Positions 1-12,467 of a DNA stretch of 64,000 nt are shown in pieces (the stretch's first letter is position 1; every line of letters begins with the position of its first letter). Origin of the DNA: Nilaparvata lugens (taxonomy: Eukaryota > Arthropoda > Insecta > Hemiptera > Delphacidae). The translations under genes were made by a program, and so were the position numbers. The notes beneath the pieces are model-generated. The model saw nothing but the letters and a program-made list of their open reading frames with translations, had not been told where the DNA came from and made no database searches. The DNA is taken from positions 65,319,114 through 65,383,113 of the forward strand of contig NC_052504.1 in NCBI RefSeq assembly GCF_014356525.2, read 5' to 3'.

Positions 1-14
1 TATATAATATATAT

Positions 15-81
<67 letters not shown>

Positions 82-93
82 ATATTATATATA
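1..93. repeat. (TA)n microsatellite
   Basis: Nearly pure TA dinucleotides with occasional TAA interruptions. A second TA tract lies at 3108-3143, just before repeat A copy 2. Confidence 0.95.
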
Positions 94-206
94 GGTATTA
101 CTAATCTATGATTTGATTACACTCTTCAGTCATTCAGCACTTCAAATTCAAATGAGGACAATGGAATGAGTGACCGCTCTAAATAATCCACTTGAGACTC
201 TCTCCT

Positions 207-509
207 TAGTAGAGAGTAGAGAGCGCTGTGTTCACAATATAAAATCAATCTTTGATTGGAATCAATCTACAAATATCAGATTCAACATGTAAACAAATAA
301 CTAAGCTCACCATAGTGAGGTCTACGTTATAATAGAAATGAAGAAAGATAGGAGAACAGCGTTGCCGACTCTCTGCCTTCTTTAGAGTGAATCCGGTCGG
401 CAATACCGGATAGCAGTAAATATGATGTGATATGCACTGTTCATTCTTGTTTTAAATAATAAATTATATATTTCCATAATAATTATTGAGATCAATTATT
501 TTGTTAATT
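207..509 (+). repeat. Direct repeat A, copy 1
   Basis: About 303 bp that recurs almost unchanged at 3144-3446 in the same orientation. It starts TAGTAGAGAGTAGAG and contains a short hairpin-forming segment where GTTGCCGAC faces GTCGGCAA. The two copies bracket 2.6 kb that includes repeat B copy 1. They could be LTR-like ends or an interspersed element present twice; no coding capacity or TG...CA ends are seen. Identity unknown. Confidence 0.8.
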
Positions 510-1415
510 AATGTTATATTATGTGTCACCAACTTGAGAATTGTCAAGTTGTGTGTTGTGTCTCCTGCTGCCCATTTAAATGTATAACACGTTAATTAAT
601 TGTGATATATTTTTCATGAACTTGAATATCATAATATTCACTATTCGAGAATATTTTTCTCAATTGAAGCAGAGCCTAATGTACTCTATTCTCGATTTTT
701 TATGTTCTTTAAATGTTATGAGATGGTGCAGCAGGACAATGTGATAAATTTGTGTTAAATGTAAGAATATTATGTCTATTTATGTGCCAGTGCAGTTATC
801 AGCACCCTAAGTGCACTCCACTGTTAGGAGTAGCCCTTCTGGTCTGCAAGACGAAATATTTGAAGCTATATTTCAAATTAAACTATACAGTTTTTTGCAT
901 TGGATAACTGCACAAAACGTTGAACTAACATGCAATGCACATGGTTGCATGAACGAACAATGATACTCATTGAAAAAAAATAAAATAAAAATTAACCAAA
1001 GAAAAATATCTGTGATATATTGTAAACTAACTCAGTATATTATGTATTAGCATTAAGATTAGTATCATTGTTAAGATTATATTATATTTGTTAGATGTTA
1101 TTTAAATGTATATTATTTGTTATTATCAGCATGCCCCACTGTAAGGAAAATGAGAAAGTGAAACGATTGGAAGATACACACAGCCAATAAACAGAATCAG
1201 GTTGAAAGAGTGAATGCACAGCCGGCCAATGAGATAATCAAATTAGAGAGATTAAACATGAGGGAGAAATGAAAGAATACAACCAAACACAAAGTGAAAC
1301 ACATGAAAGAGAAAGGAAGAGGTACCCAATTTAATTGACCAGGTTGTCCATGGAATGAATAATGAACACAGATACAAAATTTGCAAACAGTTATAATTGA
1401 AATTGGAGAAATCTC
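510..1415. other. Unassigned AT-rich sequence
   Basis: No recognisable gene. A 123-residue antisense open frame (1197-1568) has low-complexity composition and no recognisable domain. Confidence 0.5.
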
Positions 1416-3107
1416 AGAAGACGAATTGATAAAGTGGAAATATAATATAATAAAATATATAATTTGACAGTGCAGATTTGAAGCTTGGATTACAGATTGA
1501 GAATAGTTTGAAATTGACAAAATAATTATAAATTTGCTTGTGCTCGCATGATACCATGCATGATCCAACAGACTTTATAATTGACAAATTTAACCGTTTT
1601 TTTCTTAAATAATGAAAGCAAATCATAAAAGATTTTTAAAATCACTCAAGGTCGTGGTTGTGGCAGCGGAGGATAGTTAATCAACTACAAGTTCTCATAA
1701 ATTCTATATCAGATAAAATCTAGGATCTTAATGGTTATAAGCGTGGCCATTACTTTAACGAAGAAAAATTTTATATGTTTCTGCAATGTATTTTCTTTCA
1801 AAGCGAAGATTGGGGCCCCAAAATATAAAACTCACGTGAATCCTCTTGGCGGTCGTGGTTCCTTTAGATGAAATTTTGTATGATCGGTGGCTGGTCCAGG
1901 CTTCGGTCTTAGCACGTGTGGAATTTTAATTAAATATTTCCTTCACCAATTAAATTAGGGAATAATTAAATTAGAATTTCTAGAATAATCAATTGATGAA
2001 TAAATTTACAAAATAATAATATTTATAATAATTAGCCTAAGATATTGGCTCACAGATAAAAAATACAAAAATCGAACGAAATTTCACTAATAGGTCTTGG
2101 TAACTTTTTCACAAGGTCTTAACGGTGAGGATTTTAAAATGGAAGTGTCTTGCCTTCTTCTAAGCCTTTGGCTAGAACCCTTTTCCGAGAATCTCTGTGT
2201 AATTGATTTGCATGGAAATTTGCCATTGGTAGAATGATTATGACGTAGGCATGACGTCAGTGGCAAGCAGTGAAATATAATTCCTTTGATTACAATAATA
2301 ACTTAATTTGTATAATTTCTTGCATATTGTATAATTAATTGCTTAATTCTCTAGATACAGTTCCCCTATACAGTGTACATGCACTAGCATATATGATAAG
2401 GCAAGTTTGCTGGCTGATAACAGATTAATATATGATGCTTTCAAACGATCATCCCTTTGGTGCCATTCTATGACATATGATTGGCTTAGACTTGCCAAAG
2501 AGATTCATTCACCATGTGACTCAGTTGAATCAATAATGATAATTTAATATTTCTATACAATTCTTATTATATTCGAAACTGTTATTATTAATTTTGCTGC
2601 TCTTATCAGTGATACAATATTCATGCTATGACCTAGTTCGTTATAACAACATTCGACATTATAATGTGATTTCGTGAGAAATAAATAATTTTAACAATAA
2701 TACATACATTTTATTCTTCTATTTGAAATTCTTTATCCTTTTTCAATAGTTCTTAATTTTAGAATAATATTATAGCTTGCATGAAAACCTGGCATGACAT
2801 TTATAATATATTGAGTCAGTCAGCTGTGTCTGAGCTGCTACAAAACATCTGATCAATTGTAAACAAAAGTGTAACCTCCAAAAAAGTTCAATAAGCAATT
2901 CATAAATGATTTATACTTAATTTGCAAAATAATTATAATTTTATTAAATAATTCTTTGAAAAAATGTGTAGTACAAAATGTTACTCTTATCTTATACTCA
3001 GCTGTTGATAAGGAATCCTTATCGGTCGGGTGCTAACTGTTCATTTGGCAAACCTTTTATTTTATAAGGGTGATTATAATTTTTCTAGTTAGTCTCTCCT
3101 TCATGAG
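1416..3107 (+). repeat. Interspersed repeat B, copy 1 (carries an empty Helitron site)
   Basis: About 1.69 kb that reappears at 37955-40363 with roughly 90 percent identity by eye. No coding potential is visible. The copy keeps the uninterrupted sequence GTGA|TTTCGTG at 2669|2670, exactly where copy 2 has a 710-bp Helitron. A palindromic CRE-type octamer TGACGTCA (2252-2259) is kept in both copies. Family unknown. Confidence 0.85.
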
Positions 3108-3108
3108 A

Positions 3109-3143
<35 letters not shown>
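3108..3143. repeat. (TA)n microsatellite
   Basis: Short TA tract between the end of repeat B copy 1 and the start of repeat A copy 2. Confidence 0.9.
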
Positions 3144-3148
<5 letters not shown>

Positions 3149-3446
3149 GAGAGTAGAGAGCGCTGTGTTCACAATATAAAATCAATCTTTGATTGCAATC
3201 AATCTACAAATATCAGATTCAACATGTAAACAAATAACTAAGCTCACCATAGTGAGGTCTACGTTATAATAGGAATGAAGAAAGATAGGAGAACAGCGTT
3301 GCCGACTCTCTGCCTTCTTTAGAGTGAATCCGGTCGGCAATACCGGATAGCAGTAAATATGATGTGATATGCACTGTTCATTCTTGTTTTAAATAATAAA
3401 TGATATATTTCCATAATAATTATTGAGATCAATTATTTTGTTAATT
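3144..3446 (+). repeat. Direct repeat A, copy 2
   Basis: Second copy of the 207-509 repeat in the same orientation, with only a few substitutions. It diverges from copy 1 after the shared TTGTTAATT. Confidence 0.8.
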
Positions 3447-3519
3447 GATTTTATATATGTTGTTAAAAAACGATCTGGCAACATTGCGAATCAAGTGAAG
3501 CATCTGCTTTGTTGACAAG

Positions 3520-4217
3520 TATAAAATCAAATCAAATTTTTTTATTCACAATACAAACAGTTGAGGGTCCTGCCAAACCCAAAGGTTTTTCGGCGGGTGC
3601 CCAGTTACAGGAAAGAAATGAGTTATAATGATAAATAAGCTTATACAAAATAAATATTACACTTCAAAGATTTTAAGTAAAAAATGAAAGGAAACTGATG
3701 CAAAATGAAAAAATAAAATAAGAATATACATCAGATTTTGATACAGAATTAATAAAATAATGGAAAAATGAAAATTTATTAGAAAGTAATGAGATAATAA
3801 GGAAAAGGGAAAAATTGTTTTCACAAGGAATAGTACATTTTTATCGTTGAGGCATGTGGCAGTGACAATAAAAGGAAAATTTCAAAACTTAAGTCAGCAA
3901 AAATTGAAAAATTCTAATAATATAAGCATATACTGTCATTTTTTCAACTTGACGTTTCTTAAATTATGTGTACGTTTGTAATATTATTAGTTTTATAAAT
4001 TGATTGTGCTGTTATTATTGAGATACAACATTACATCCTTCTTGGAGTAATTACGAATATTTGGAGGTAGTCTGTTATATGAGTGGGGAATTACATGATG
4101 TAGGGATCTTCTACCATAAATATTATTGAATCTGGGTACTACATATATTGACGGAGATCTTAAATTGTAGGGTGTGGGAGGAGCAAGGAGTCTATAGTAT
4201 AAATTTAGCAATACCAA
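3520..4217 (-). mobile_element. LINE 3' fragment: RT C-terminus plus 3' UTR and (ATTTG)n-like tail
   Basis: The minus strand at 4217-3993 encodes a 74-residue segment typical of the C-terminal region of non-LTR retrotransposon ORF2 proteins: a YNLRSP box, a YGRRSL box, then SYNRLPPNIRN. Downstream on that strand an AT-rich 3' UTR ends at about 3525 with the GATTTGATTT tail seen on many LINEs. The upstream part of the RT is missing, so this is a 5'-truncated dead copy. Clade not determined. Confidence 0.6.
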
Positions 4218-5359
4218 TGCTAATCAAATACTGTCTTTATAACGTATAAATGGGTTGATACTATAGAGGTCAGAAGCACAGGTTTATCATCACATGAGGA
4301 GAATAGTTGAAATTTCATAACTTTTTTTGTATTGAATTTCAATCATTAGCCTCGCAATCGAAACGATGAAAATAATGTTCAAACGCTCAATTTCAGATTC
4401 TCCTTCCAGCGAATATGAACGCAACTTAAAGAATTTATGTTCTAAAAATTCGATAAAAATGAACGATTTACCGGTGTTTGTTCTGAAACGTTACCAAAAA
4501 TATATAATTTGGATTCATACAACAAAATTTTTACTCGTTGTGACATTCTGTTCAAAAATCGATCAAATTCATTCAATATCATATTATATATGTTGCTCTC
4601 CATCCACATTATTTGAAAAATTAATCTTTGACTATCTCAACACTTTTTTGAAGTCATTTTCCCAGTCCATAGTGAATTTTCTGAGAAGTTTGCTTGTTTG
4701 AAATTATATCGTGATAGAAATTGACAGGAAATATTATTACTATCCAATTGAATTTTCAATGGTCGTTCATTTCCTACGAAATGTAAAAAGTCTCTTCTGT
4801 AATAGAAGTTGCTCCTAGTCTATTCATTGATGGAAGGAGGCTGTGAAGCATTGACATCCCATGCTTTCACAAGTTTCAATAGTACATGAAAGGAAAGCAG
4901 TGTCTTTCAAAGTTGGAGATTGCTTCCCCCTCAATAACTTTCAGGAAAGTAATTTATTAAAGAAGAAACATCGCGTGATGTGAGAACCTAGAGTGTTAAG
5001 TTCATGGTGGAATTGGAGAGTTCTTGGAATTCTGTACTATTCAATGCTTCCTCCACCTATATTAGTGGAGCATCTAAAATCGATGTGATATCATTCTACA
5101 AAAATTTGTGTTCAAAATTCAATAAGAACTGATAAATTAACCATACTATTCCGTGTTTAATGATTTTGTTTAACCTTTTTTCTTTTCAAATAAATTTATT
5201 AGTAAGTTCTTTATGTGTTTCAGGTTGAGTGAATGAAATCTCTAATGCTTTGCTCCTATAACTTCTATCAGATTGTTCAATGAATCATTGAAGTTGATGA
5301 ACCATCAAAGTACAATCGCCCTCCCCTTTTCGCCACCTAATGCTCCATCACCTTAATTG
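4218..5359. other. Unassigned sequence
   Basis: No recognised gene. A 111-codon + strand frame at 4366-4701 has no familiar motif and AT-driven composition; I do not call it a gene. Confidence 0.5.
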
Positions 5360-6408
5360 TAGCCCAATCAAATAGTACATGGACCAAACAAAAATTAAGG
5401 TAATTGATTTTATTGTTTTAAACGGTCCATTTGGGTACTATTAAGAGTAATCTATGGTTTCCCACCAAAATTTCTGAAGGCATAACTTTTGGCAGCCTGA
5501 AAACCACGAGATTTTCGTACATTTTTCAGTTTTTACACGATATCTCCAAAACCAACTGTTCAATCAATATTTTTTCTCTACTTTTTTGAAGATAATTGAA
5601 TTCTCTACAATTTACATATCCTGAATGTTTTTCTATCTCCAATAGGAAGCGAGTTATAGCTCGTCGAAAATTGGTAATTTTTTTCAACTTTGCGAAAAAT
5701 CGCTAAATCCTTGTTTTTTTTTCCTTTTTACTTCTTATAAAGTCGTATGTGATATTTTTTGATCGTAATTAGGGTATTACTAAGATGTCAATACAATAAC
5801 TAATGATAGAGTTGGAACAAAAAAAGGAATATTTTAGGGTAGCGATTTAATTATTTGTAAGACTCATGATTTGGCGCTAACTTTTTTGGATGAATTCAGA
5901 CTGAATGCTAATTGCTAAAAACGGCCATTATTGGGAATAAAAATTGCACGTTATACAGTGTTATAGTGTGAAAATTATCAAGTACTTACTAGACTAGATT
6001 TTATAAAAATAGCCCAGTTGAGGATGAAACAGCAGAGTGCCTTCCCAACACCACCCCCCCCCCCACCATAACACCACACCAAGCGATGTTAACAATTCAT
6101 CAGGTTATAAATATAAAATATGAATGTACTTTTATTCACAATCAGCTGATTTGGCAACGTTGCAACTATGCAAGTATAGAACAAAATTATTGATTGAACA
6201 GTTGGTTTTGGAGATATCGTGTAAAAACTGAAAAAAGTACGAAAATCTCGTGGTTTTCAGGCTGCCAAAAGGTATGCCTTCAGAAATTTTGGTGGGAAAC
6301 CATAGATTACTCTTACTAGTACCCAAATGGATCGATTAAAACAATAAAATCAATTACCTTAATTTTTGTTTGGTCGGGGCTCATTATGATGACTATTTGA
6401 CTGGGCTA
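5360..6408. mobile_element. MITE-like element with about 210-bp terminal inverted repeats
   Basis: The left arm (5360 to about 5580) starts TAGCCCAATCAAATAG. The right arm (about 6185-6408), read in reverse, starts TAGCCCAGTCAAATAG and then matches the left arm for about 200 bp with few mismatches. The 1.05-kb element has no coding capacity. The TA at each extreme could be a TA target-site duplication, as in Tc1/mariner-derived MITEs, but TA may equally be part of the inverted repeat. A run of 12 C lies near 6053. Confidence 0.8.
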
Positions 6409-8653
6409 TTGTTAATTGTTAATTGTTTTTGAAGGGACGGATTCAAGGATCTAAAGGTTCAAAGAACCCCACACGTCAACCGAAGCTTATTGTGTTCCCA
6501 AGTAGTATGCTAGTTAGACAAACCAATACCTGTGTTCTCTGCAAGAACCAGGAGTTTTTCCCTATACTATGTAACGTATCAAAATCTGATGGGTAAACGA
6601 AATCCCTATTTGAAAGAATTCTATAGGTCTGAAGTGGAATAATAGTCTAGTATCACCAAATGCGATAACGTTTTAGAAGATTAGATAATATCAGGTATCA
6701 TGGCTAAAATTAGAACAGCCAAATAGAAATAGAAAGTTATTTGCTACTTATATAATATTATATAAAGTATTGGAAATTTGAGGTTAGGCGTAAAATATCT
6801 ATTGATCGGCGACATAATGATCGATCGAGTAGCATAACGTAAAATCTAGCCAGACACCTTGGCAGAAATTTATTGTAACTAAATGGTATGCAACTAGAGG
6901 AACTAAAAAAGCACATGGCTAATTGTTATAAAGTGAGAAACAACCTATAAACATTATAAAAATATATTGCATGTAATAAATGTACTTAAAACCCAAAATA
7001 GAAATAAATTAATGTATTAAGGGAGTAGGAGGTTCATAGGCGCATGTATACTGTAGTGGATTTGCATGAACCAATCAAATGGTAGTAATCGATGGGCGGC
7101 AATAGTGAGCCGATTCAAATGTATTTATATATATTTCTAAAAATGACAAGATTTAGTAAATTTTTACTGCTCAGTTTATGTATTGGATATGGCCTGAGAA
7201 AATATAGAATATCAGATATATGATATAAGCAATAATTTAATAGATTGGCACGAACTATTTGAACCTTTAAATGGAGGTAAATGAACACTAACGTTCATTA
7301 GTGTAATAAATATTTGGCGTAGTAGCAAATTATTCAAATTTATGTAAATTTGCAAGTCGGAAATGAAAATTGTGAAAAGAAAAGTAGAACTTGCCCACTT
7401 GCCTGCCAGACACTACCATGGAATGTCACCAAAATTTGTAGAGCACAATACCCTTTATTGTACATTTTAAAGACTTAGAGTTTTAATCTTATTATTAATT
7501 TTCTATAAGACTTTGTAATGCTGTATTAAAGCAAAAGTCATCCAAATATTTATTCAATCCCTTGGAAGAGACAACTTCGGCCACCAACAATCCAGGACTA
7601 CCAGGAATTTCGGATCGCCGCCAGCAACTTATAAAAATTCAGCATTTGAGTGGAAAAATAGTCGAAATAAAATTAGGGCGCCCTCAGTGCTTCGAGTGAA
7701 ATAAAAATAGAAGCTAGCTTGTCGGAAAGGTTTCAAATATTAAGAAATTAATACAAAAACTTGCGCAAGTCTTGAAAGGGTATAAGAAATACTTTATTGA
7801 ATAGGAATGAGTCAATTTATATATCAAAAGTACACCAATTAAAAGAATATTAAGTTCTAAGCTTGTAATACTAACGTTCACCCAATCATTGATTTTATAA
7901 TACAATTTGTAATAATATAATGTAGCTCTGGTTCATTGGATGAATTGATTTATCTATTTCCATCAGGTGCCGAATCTTACACCCTGAGAAATATATTTAT
8001 TATTGAGAAATTTACTGGAAATCATAGAAAGTAATATATTTGAAATTATTGATTTGTCAATTTATCATTCTTTGATTTGGGAAACAATATATAAAGTGAG
8101 ATTACCTAAATCAGCAAGCAACAGCAAGTCGATATGAAAGCTGCATGCAAATAAATGCATATTATCAATGAATTGAAAAGCACATGGTGAAGTTTCGTGC
8201 TATAGAACTGAAAAATAGTGTACTGATCTGTGATATTTTATCTTGATTTTTGTTCTTGTTTTATTGTATATTTTGTTGCTCTATATATTTTCTATATTGA
8301 TCTGATTTTAAAATTATTCATTTAATATATGTATCAATTTTTTTACGGTGTACCATTCATTTTACTCCCCAATACCATAGAGTACAAATCTCATATATAT
8401 TTGTTAATTATCAGTATTAAATTATTGCGAGAACTACTGAATGAGCCTATTAAGACTTTAGCGAAATTGTATCCTAGAAAACCACGACCAGATTTTATAG
8501 TATTTTAATTCTCATGCTCTACCGATTGAAGCCAAGCCGAGGCAAATCGTTATTCATTAAAAAATAACGTCAGAACTAACATCCCATTCATCACCTGGTT
8601 GCTTGTTGCAATCCAGTGTGATATGCTTGGCAGTCTCTTCGGACAGATTAGTC
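6409..8653. other. Unassigned AT-rich sequence
   Basis: No open frame, repeat or RNA gene recognised on either strand over 2.2 kb. Confidence 0.5.
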
Positions 8654-9365
8654 CTCGTGACCTACGTGAATTCCACTCCTGGCCTTCTTTGAAGGTCCTA
8701 CCGCTAAGGAAGAGGTGGCCAAGTTGCCTCTAGGGCGCCCGGCCACCCTTGACTCAGCCTCTTGACCCACATTTGTGCCTGGAGTTTCACTCATCTCCGA
8801 TCTCTTGGGTTTTTTTCTTTTTGCCCCTACGAAACTTTGATGGGACAGAAGCCTCACCACTCCCAAGAAGTTTTGCCTAAATGGCCGTCCTTTTTTGGGC
8901 GGTGGTGAGGTTTGGTCACTCCACCCAAAACTCGTGACCTATGTGAGTTCCACTCCTGGTCTTTTTGTAGGTTCTTCCGCTGAGAGAGGGGACGCCAAAC
9001 TGCCTCTAGGGCGCCCGGCGCCTGACCACCCTCGATTCAGCCTCTTGACCCACATTTGTGCCTGGAGTTCCACCCATCTCTGGTCTCTTGGGTTTTTGTT
9101 TTTGCCCCTCCGAAACTCTGCAGGGTCAAAAGCCTCACCTCCCTCAAGAAGTTTTGCCTGAATGGCCGCCCTACTTTAAGCAGTGGTGAGTTTTGGCCTC
9201 TCCACATAAAAATTCGTGACCTACATGAGTTCCACTCCCGGCTTCTTTGTAGGTCCTTCCGCCGAAGGAGGGGTCACCCAATTGCCCCTTCCCCCAGGGT
9301 CCCTGGTCACCCTCGAAACTTAGCCTCTTGACCCACATTTGTGCCTGGAGTTTTACCCATCACCT
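8654..9365 (+). repeat. GC-rich tandem repeat, period about 277-282 bp, 2.5 copies
   Basis: Units begin at about 8654, 8931 and 9213, each with CGTGACCTACRTGARTTCCA (the first two at period 277, the third at 282). Each carries a GGGCGCCCGG-like block in its middle and the shared phrase CTCTTGACCCACATTTGTGC. The last unit is truncated. The block is much more GC-rich than its surroundings. Short open frames exist on both strands (for example 8895-9161 +, 8648-8866 -) but follow the repeat period and show no conserved domain. Confidence 0.85.
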
Positions 9366-10177
9366 TATTGGACATCAAAATAGCCCTATAAATGCACTTG
9401 AAGGTTAACAGGGCGTTTGTTTGGAGGTCTAATCAGCTAATGAATGAGTTGAGAAGATTTAAAGACACCTGGCTGCAATGTAACTACTTAACCCCTGGAC
9501 TGGAGAGCTCCCTTGATATGCTGCTAATATCCTGTTGATTTACAATACTCTTATGACTTTCACATGAATTTATTTTCACTTCTTCTTATTGATTCTATCT
9601 ATGACGCACATGATATTATATAGAGCACGTATCCTCCCTATAGAGGAGCTAGTCAATCCTTCTGCTCGATCTGTATAATGGTTCAGATAATATGTGTTGG
9701 AAATTTGAGGTTTCGCTCTAAAATTAACGTCGAACATACAAACAACTAACAAACGGACACGAGCGTCAAGTCCAAAGTAAGAACACACTACGCTCGTTCA
9801 AATTATGTTATAATTAATTGCGAGCAGAAAATAAATTTATCATTTTGAAAAAATGTTCATTTCATGTAAAATTTTTCCACCAGTACAAATGAAATGGACA
9901 TAGTCTTCATGCTGTAGGCCTATCATTGAATTTCATAAGAAAAACTTTAATAGATCACAATAAAATCAGTAATAATTTATATTCTTCAGTTATAAGGTAC
10001 TATCAGACACAAATTCGCAGTGAAACAAATATTTTAGGTATTTTGTTTGGAATTGGAAAATCAAAAGGCTGCCTGATGCAAATTGTGGAGGATCTAATCG
10101 ATACAAAATTTTATTGATGTATTGAAAAAAATCAATATGATTCTCTGAGGTTTTAATTATTGTGTCTTCTTCAGTTA
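9366..10177. other. Unassigned sequence
   Basis: Nothing recognised. Short open frames at 9576-9788 (-) and 9926-10117 (+) have no known motif. Confidence 0.45.
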
Positions 10178-10941
10178 TCTATACTATAATAAAGGAAAGA
10201 ATTGGCTTATACAAATAAGGAATAGGGAATTATGTTTGACGCATCATCACATCTGAACTACTCAACTGATTCATTTGAAATTTTGCATATAGATTCTTAA
10301 TTAACCGAGGATGGTTATATGCGTATTTTCAGTTCTTCAAGATTTCATCACGTCAAGTTTTTAATTTGTCATGCTTCCAATTGTTGTATAGAAGCAGCTG
10401 AACATTTCTTTTAAAAGGGACATTAGATGATAGGTATGATTGGGGATCCTATTCGAATAAAATAACTGATATTTTGTCACATTAATTTTTTTTCCATCAT
10501 TTTGAATTCAACTTCATTTATTTTAAATTGGAAGGTAGTCATATGACAAAGTTAGAAGACAGAAAACTAACGTTGCTGGTCATATGATACAGAATTCCAA
10601 GAGAAAATGAATGGTGAAAACCGCACCGATTTCTCAAACCGTTCAAAAGTTATTCTCATTCAAAGATACTGATGAATCATCCATCTATTCATCATCTTTA
10701 CTGTAATAATGGAGAGAGCTGGCTCATATTACCTACGTGAAATTATGTAGGAAAATATATGTTTGACGCGTCATCACGTCTGAACTACTAGACTGATTGA
10801 TTTGAAATTTTGCATGAAGATTCTTTATTAACTGAGGATAGTTATATGCCTATTTCACAAATTTCGAATTTTTTATCACGTCAAATTTTCAGTTTGCATA
10901 GTTTTAAAATAGACCCTTGCGAAGCACGGGTTACCTACTAG
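10178..10941 (+). mobile_element. Non-autonomous Helitron (rolling-circle transposon)
   Basis: The element lies between a host A (10177) and a host T (10942) and starts with TC (TCTATACTATAATAAAG), the Helitron 5' signature. It ends with the hairpin CCCTTGCGAAGCACGGG followed by TTACCTACTAG, so it terminates in CTAG, a match to the Helitron CTRR rule. No target-site duplication is present, as expected. It contains two diverged copies of an internal segment (about 10195-10345 and 10700-10870, both with a TTTGACGCRTCATCAC core), so it may be a dimer or nested copy. No Rep/helicase coding. The same 3' terminus occurs in the Helitron at 58395-58927. Confidence 0.85.
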
Positions 10942-11733
10942 TTGTTTCAATAAAATACAATGTAATGATGAGATATAGATTTTTCTTCTATTAATTCATA
11001 ATAATGAAGCTTGAGCCGTTGAGACAAAGATAACAGAGGCTGAATCACATTGGATGAATTTTCTCAAAGCAATATAAATCAGGAGACCAACGAGATTGCT
11101 TCATATTAGCCTTAGAGGATGCTGATTAATGTTGACTTCCCAGTCCTATTCCCACCGAAATGAGCCGTTGTGCTCCACCAATTGCTTTTTTAGGGCTCCT
11201 CGAAAGAACCACCTCAGCCATAAAATAAAAAGCTGAAGACATTTCGCCCTCTTTCATTTTCAAGAGAAAAATAATTGGACCAAAGTTAATTTGTCTGATT
11301 ATTTTAATGCACTGTAAGTGAAAAAGTATGAAACAAATGTCTTCAGAGCTACGTTGTAGCTCATTTTCCTTGGATAAAAGCAAGAAAATATGAGAGTGAG
11401 TAATAGAAGAGTTGAGAGTTTAGATGGAACATTTCTTGAGAAATTCCTAGTTAATCTGAAAGTGAATTAGAAAAGTTAGATAATTAGCCCTGTGAACGTT
11501 TACTCGAATTATATATTTAATTTCACTCGAGGAAAATGACTTTCAGGAGAAATGCACTACTCGAGCATCATCGAGCTATAAAACCTTCGAAATGATCAAA
11601 ATTGACATTTTACGAACATTAACATTAATAATGCGAAGCACGGCTCAAGCTTGATTATTATGAATTAATAGAAGAAAAATTTATATCTCATCATTACATT
11701 GTATTTTATTGAAACAACTAGTAGGTAACCCGT
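10926..11733. repeat. Long inverted repeat spanning the Helitron 3' end (93-bp arms, 622-bp spacer)
   Basis: The left arm (10926-11018) contains the last 16 bp of the Helitron plus about 77 bp of flank. The right arm (11641-11733) is its near-perfect reverse complement. The spacer has no recognisable gene. A GCGAAGCACGG fragment of the Helitron hairpin also sits just before the right arm (11633-11643). Confidence 0.85.
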
Positions 11734-11943
11734 AAAACATTACGAACATTTTACGAATCACTCAATATTCCCTGCTAGAAAAAGTACCTCTTCAATTCTA
11801 AAATTAAATGTGCAGCGGAAGCATGTTAAATAACAAGAATAATTAGAGATATCAGTTTGTTAATGAAAAGTAGATCATATACTACTTCTTTATAATCATT
11901 ACACAAACTCATATTTCACAGAGTATACAAAAACATTATTTTT

Positions 11944-12074
11944 ACTTTCCTTGCCCTATTACCATTGGTAAGGAAAGTATTGCTTTCCGAAAAAAATTAA
12001 GGTACCCCAATTTGTAAATTTCTATACGTTTCAAGGTCACCTGAGTCCAAAAAAGTGGTTTTTGGGTATTGGTT

Positions 12075-12172
<98 letters not shown>

Positions 12173-12467
12173 TATACAATAAATGTTCAGTTACATTTTC
12201 ACCTAAAATTGAAAATAAGCTCGAAATTCGAGAAAATGTGATTATTTCAATTGCAAACTCTTGGCAACTTTTGATTCTATTAAATAATTCACTATGAAGA
12301 GATAGCAGACCTCGTGTGTTTCCAGCGTTATTGTCCTGTCACCAGCTGGCTCAGATCTTTGAAATTTGAATGGGCCAGTAGTAGACTTGGGATGCGCGGG
12401 AACACTAGCGTCAGGTGATCAATTCTCATAATGGCAAGGAAAGTTGTGTGAGTGCGCCACACCAGAT
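11944..12467 (+). repeat. Interspersed repeat C with an internal (GT)n tract
   Basis: Starts CTTTCCTTGCC and ends near GGCAAGGAAAG...GCGCCACACCAGAT, so its ends are partly inverted copies of each other. The left part (11944-12078) matches the reverse complement of 34943-35104; the right part (12171-12467) matches the reverse complement of 29092-29345 and 32799-33060. A pure (GT)n tract occupies 12079-12170. Non-coding; the dipeptide-repeat open frames across the GT tract are artefacts. Confidence 0.85.

Noticed and set aside
1197..1568. 123-codon antisense frame
   Set aside because: Low-complexity hydrophobic residues; overlaps repeat B.
4366..4701. 111-codon + strand frame
   Set aside because: No familiar motif, AT-driven composition, no splice or promoter support.
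8648..9331. Open frames on both strands in the GC-rich tandem repeat
   Set aside because: Repeat-period frames without recognised domain or start context.
11997..12297. Thr-His and Cys-Val repeat proteins
   Set aside because: Translation of the (GT)n microsatellite.
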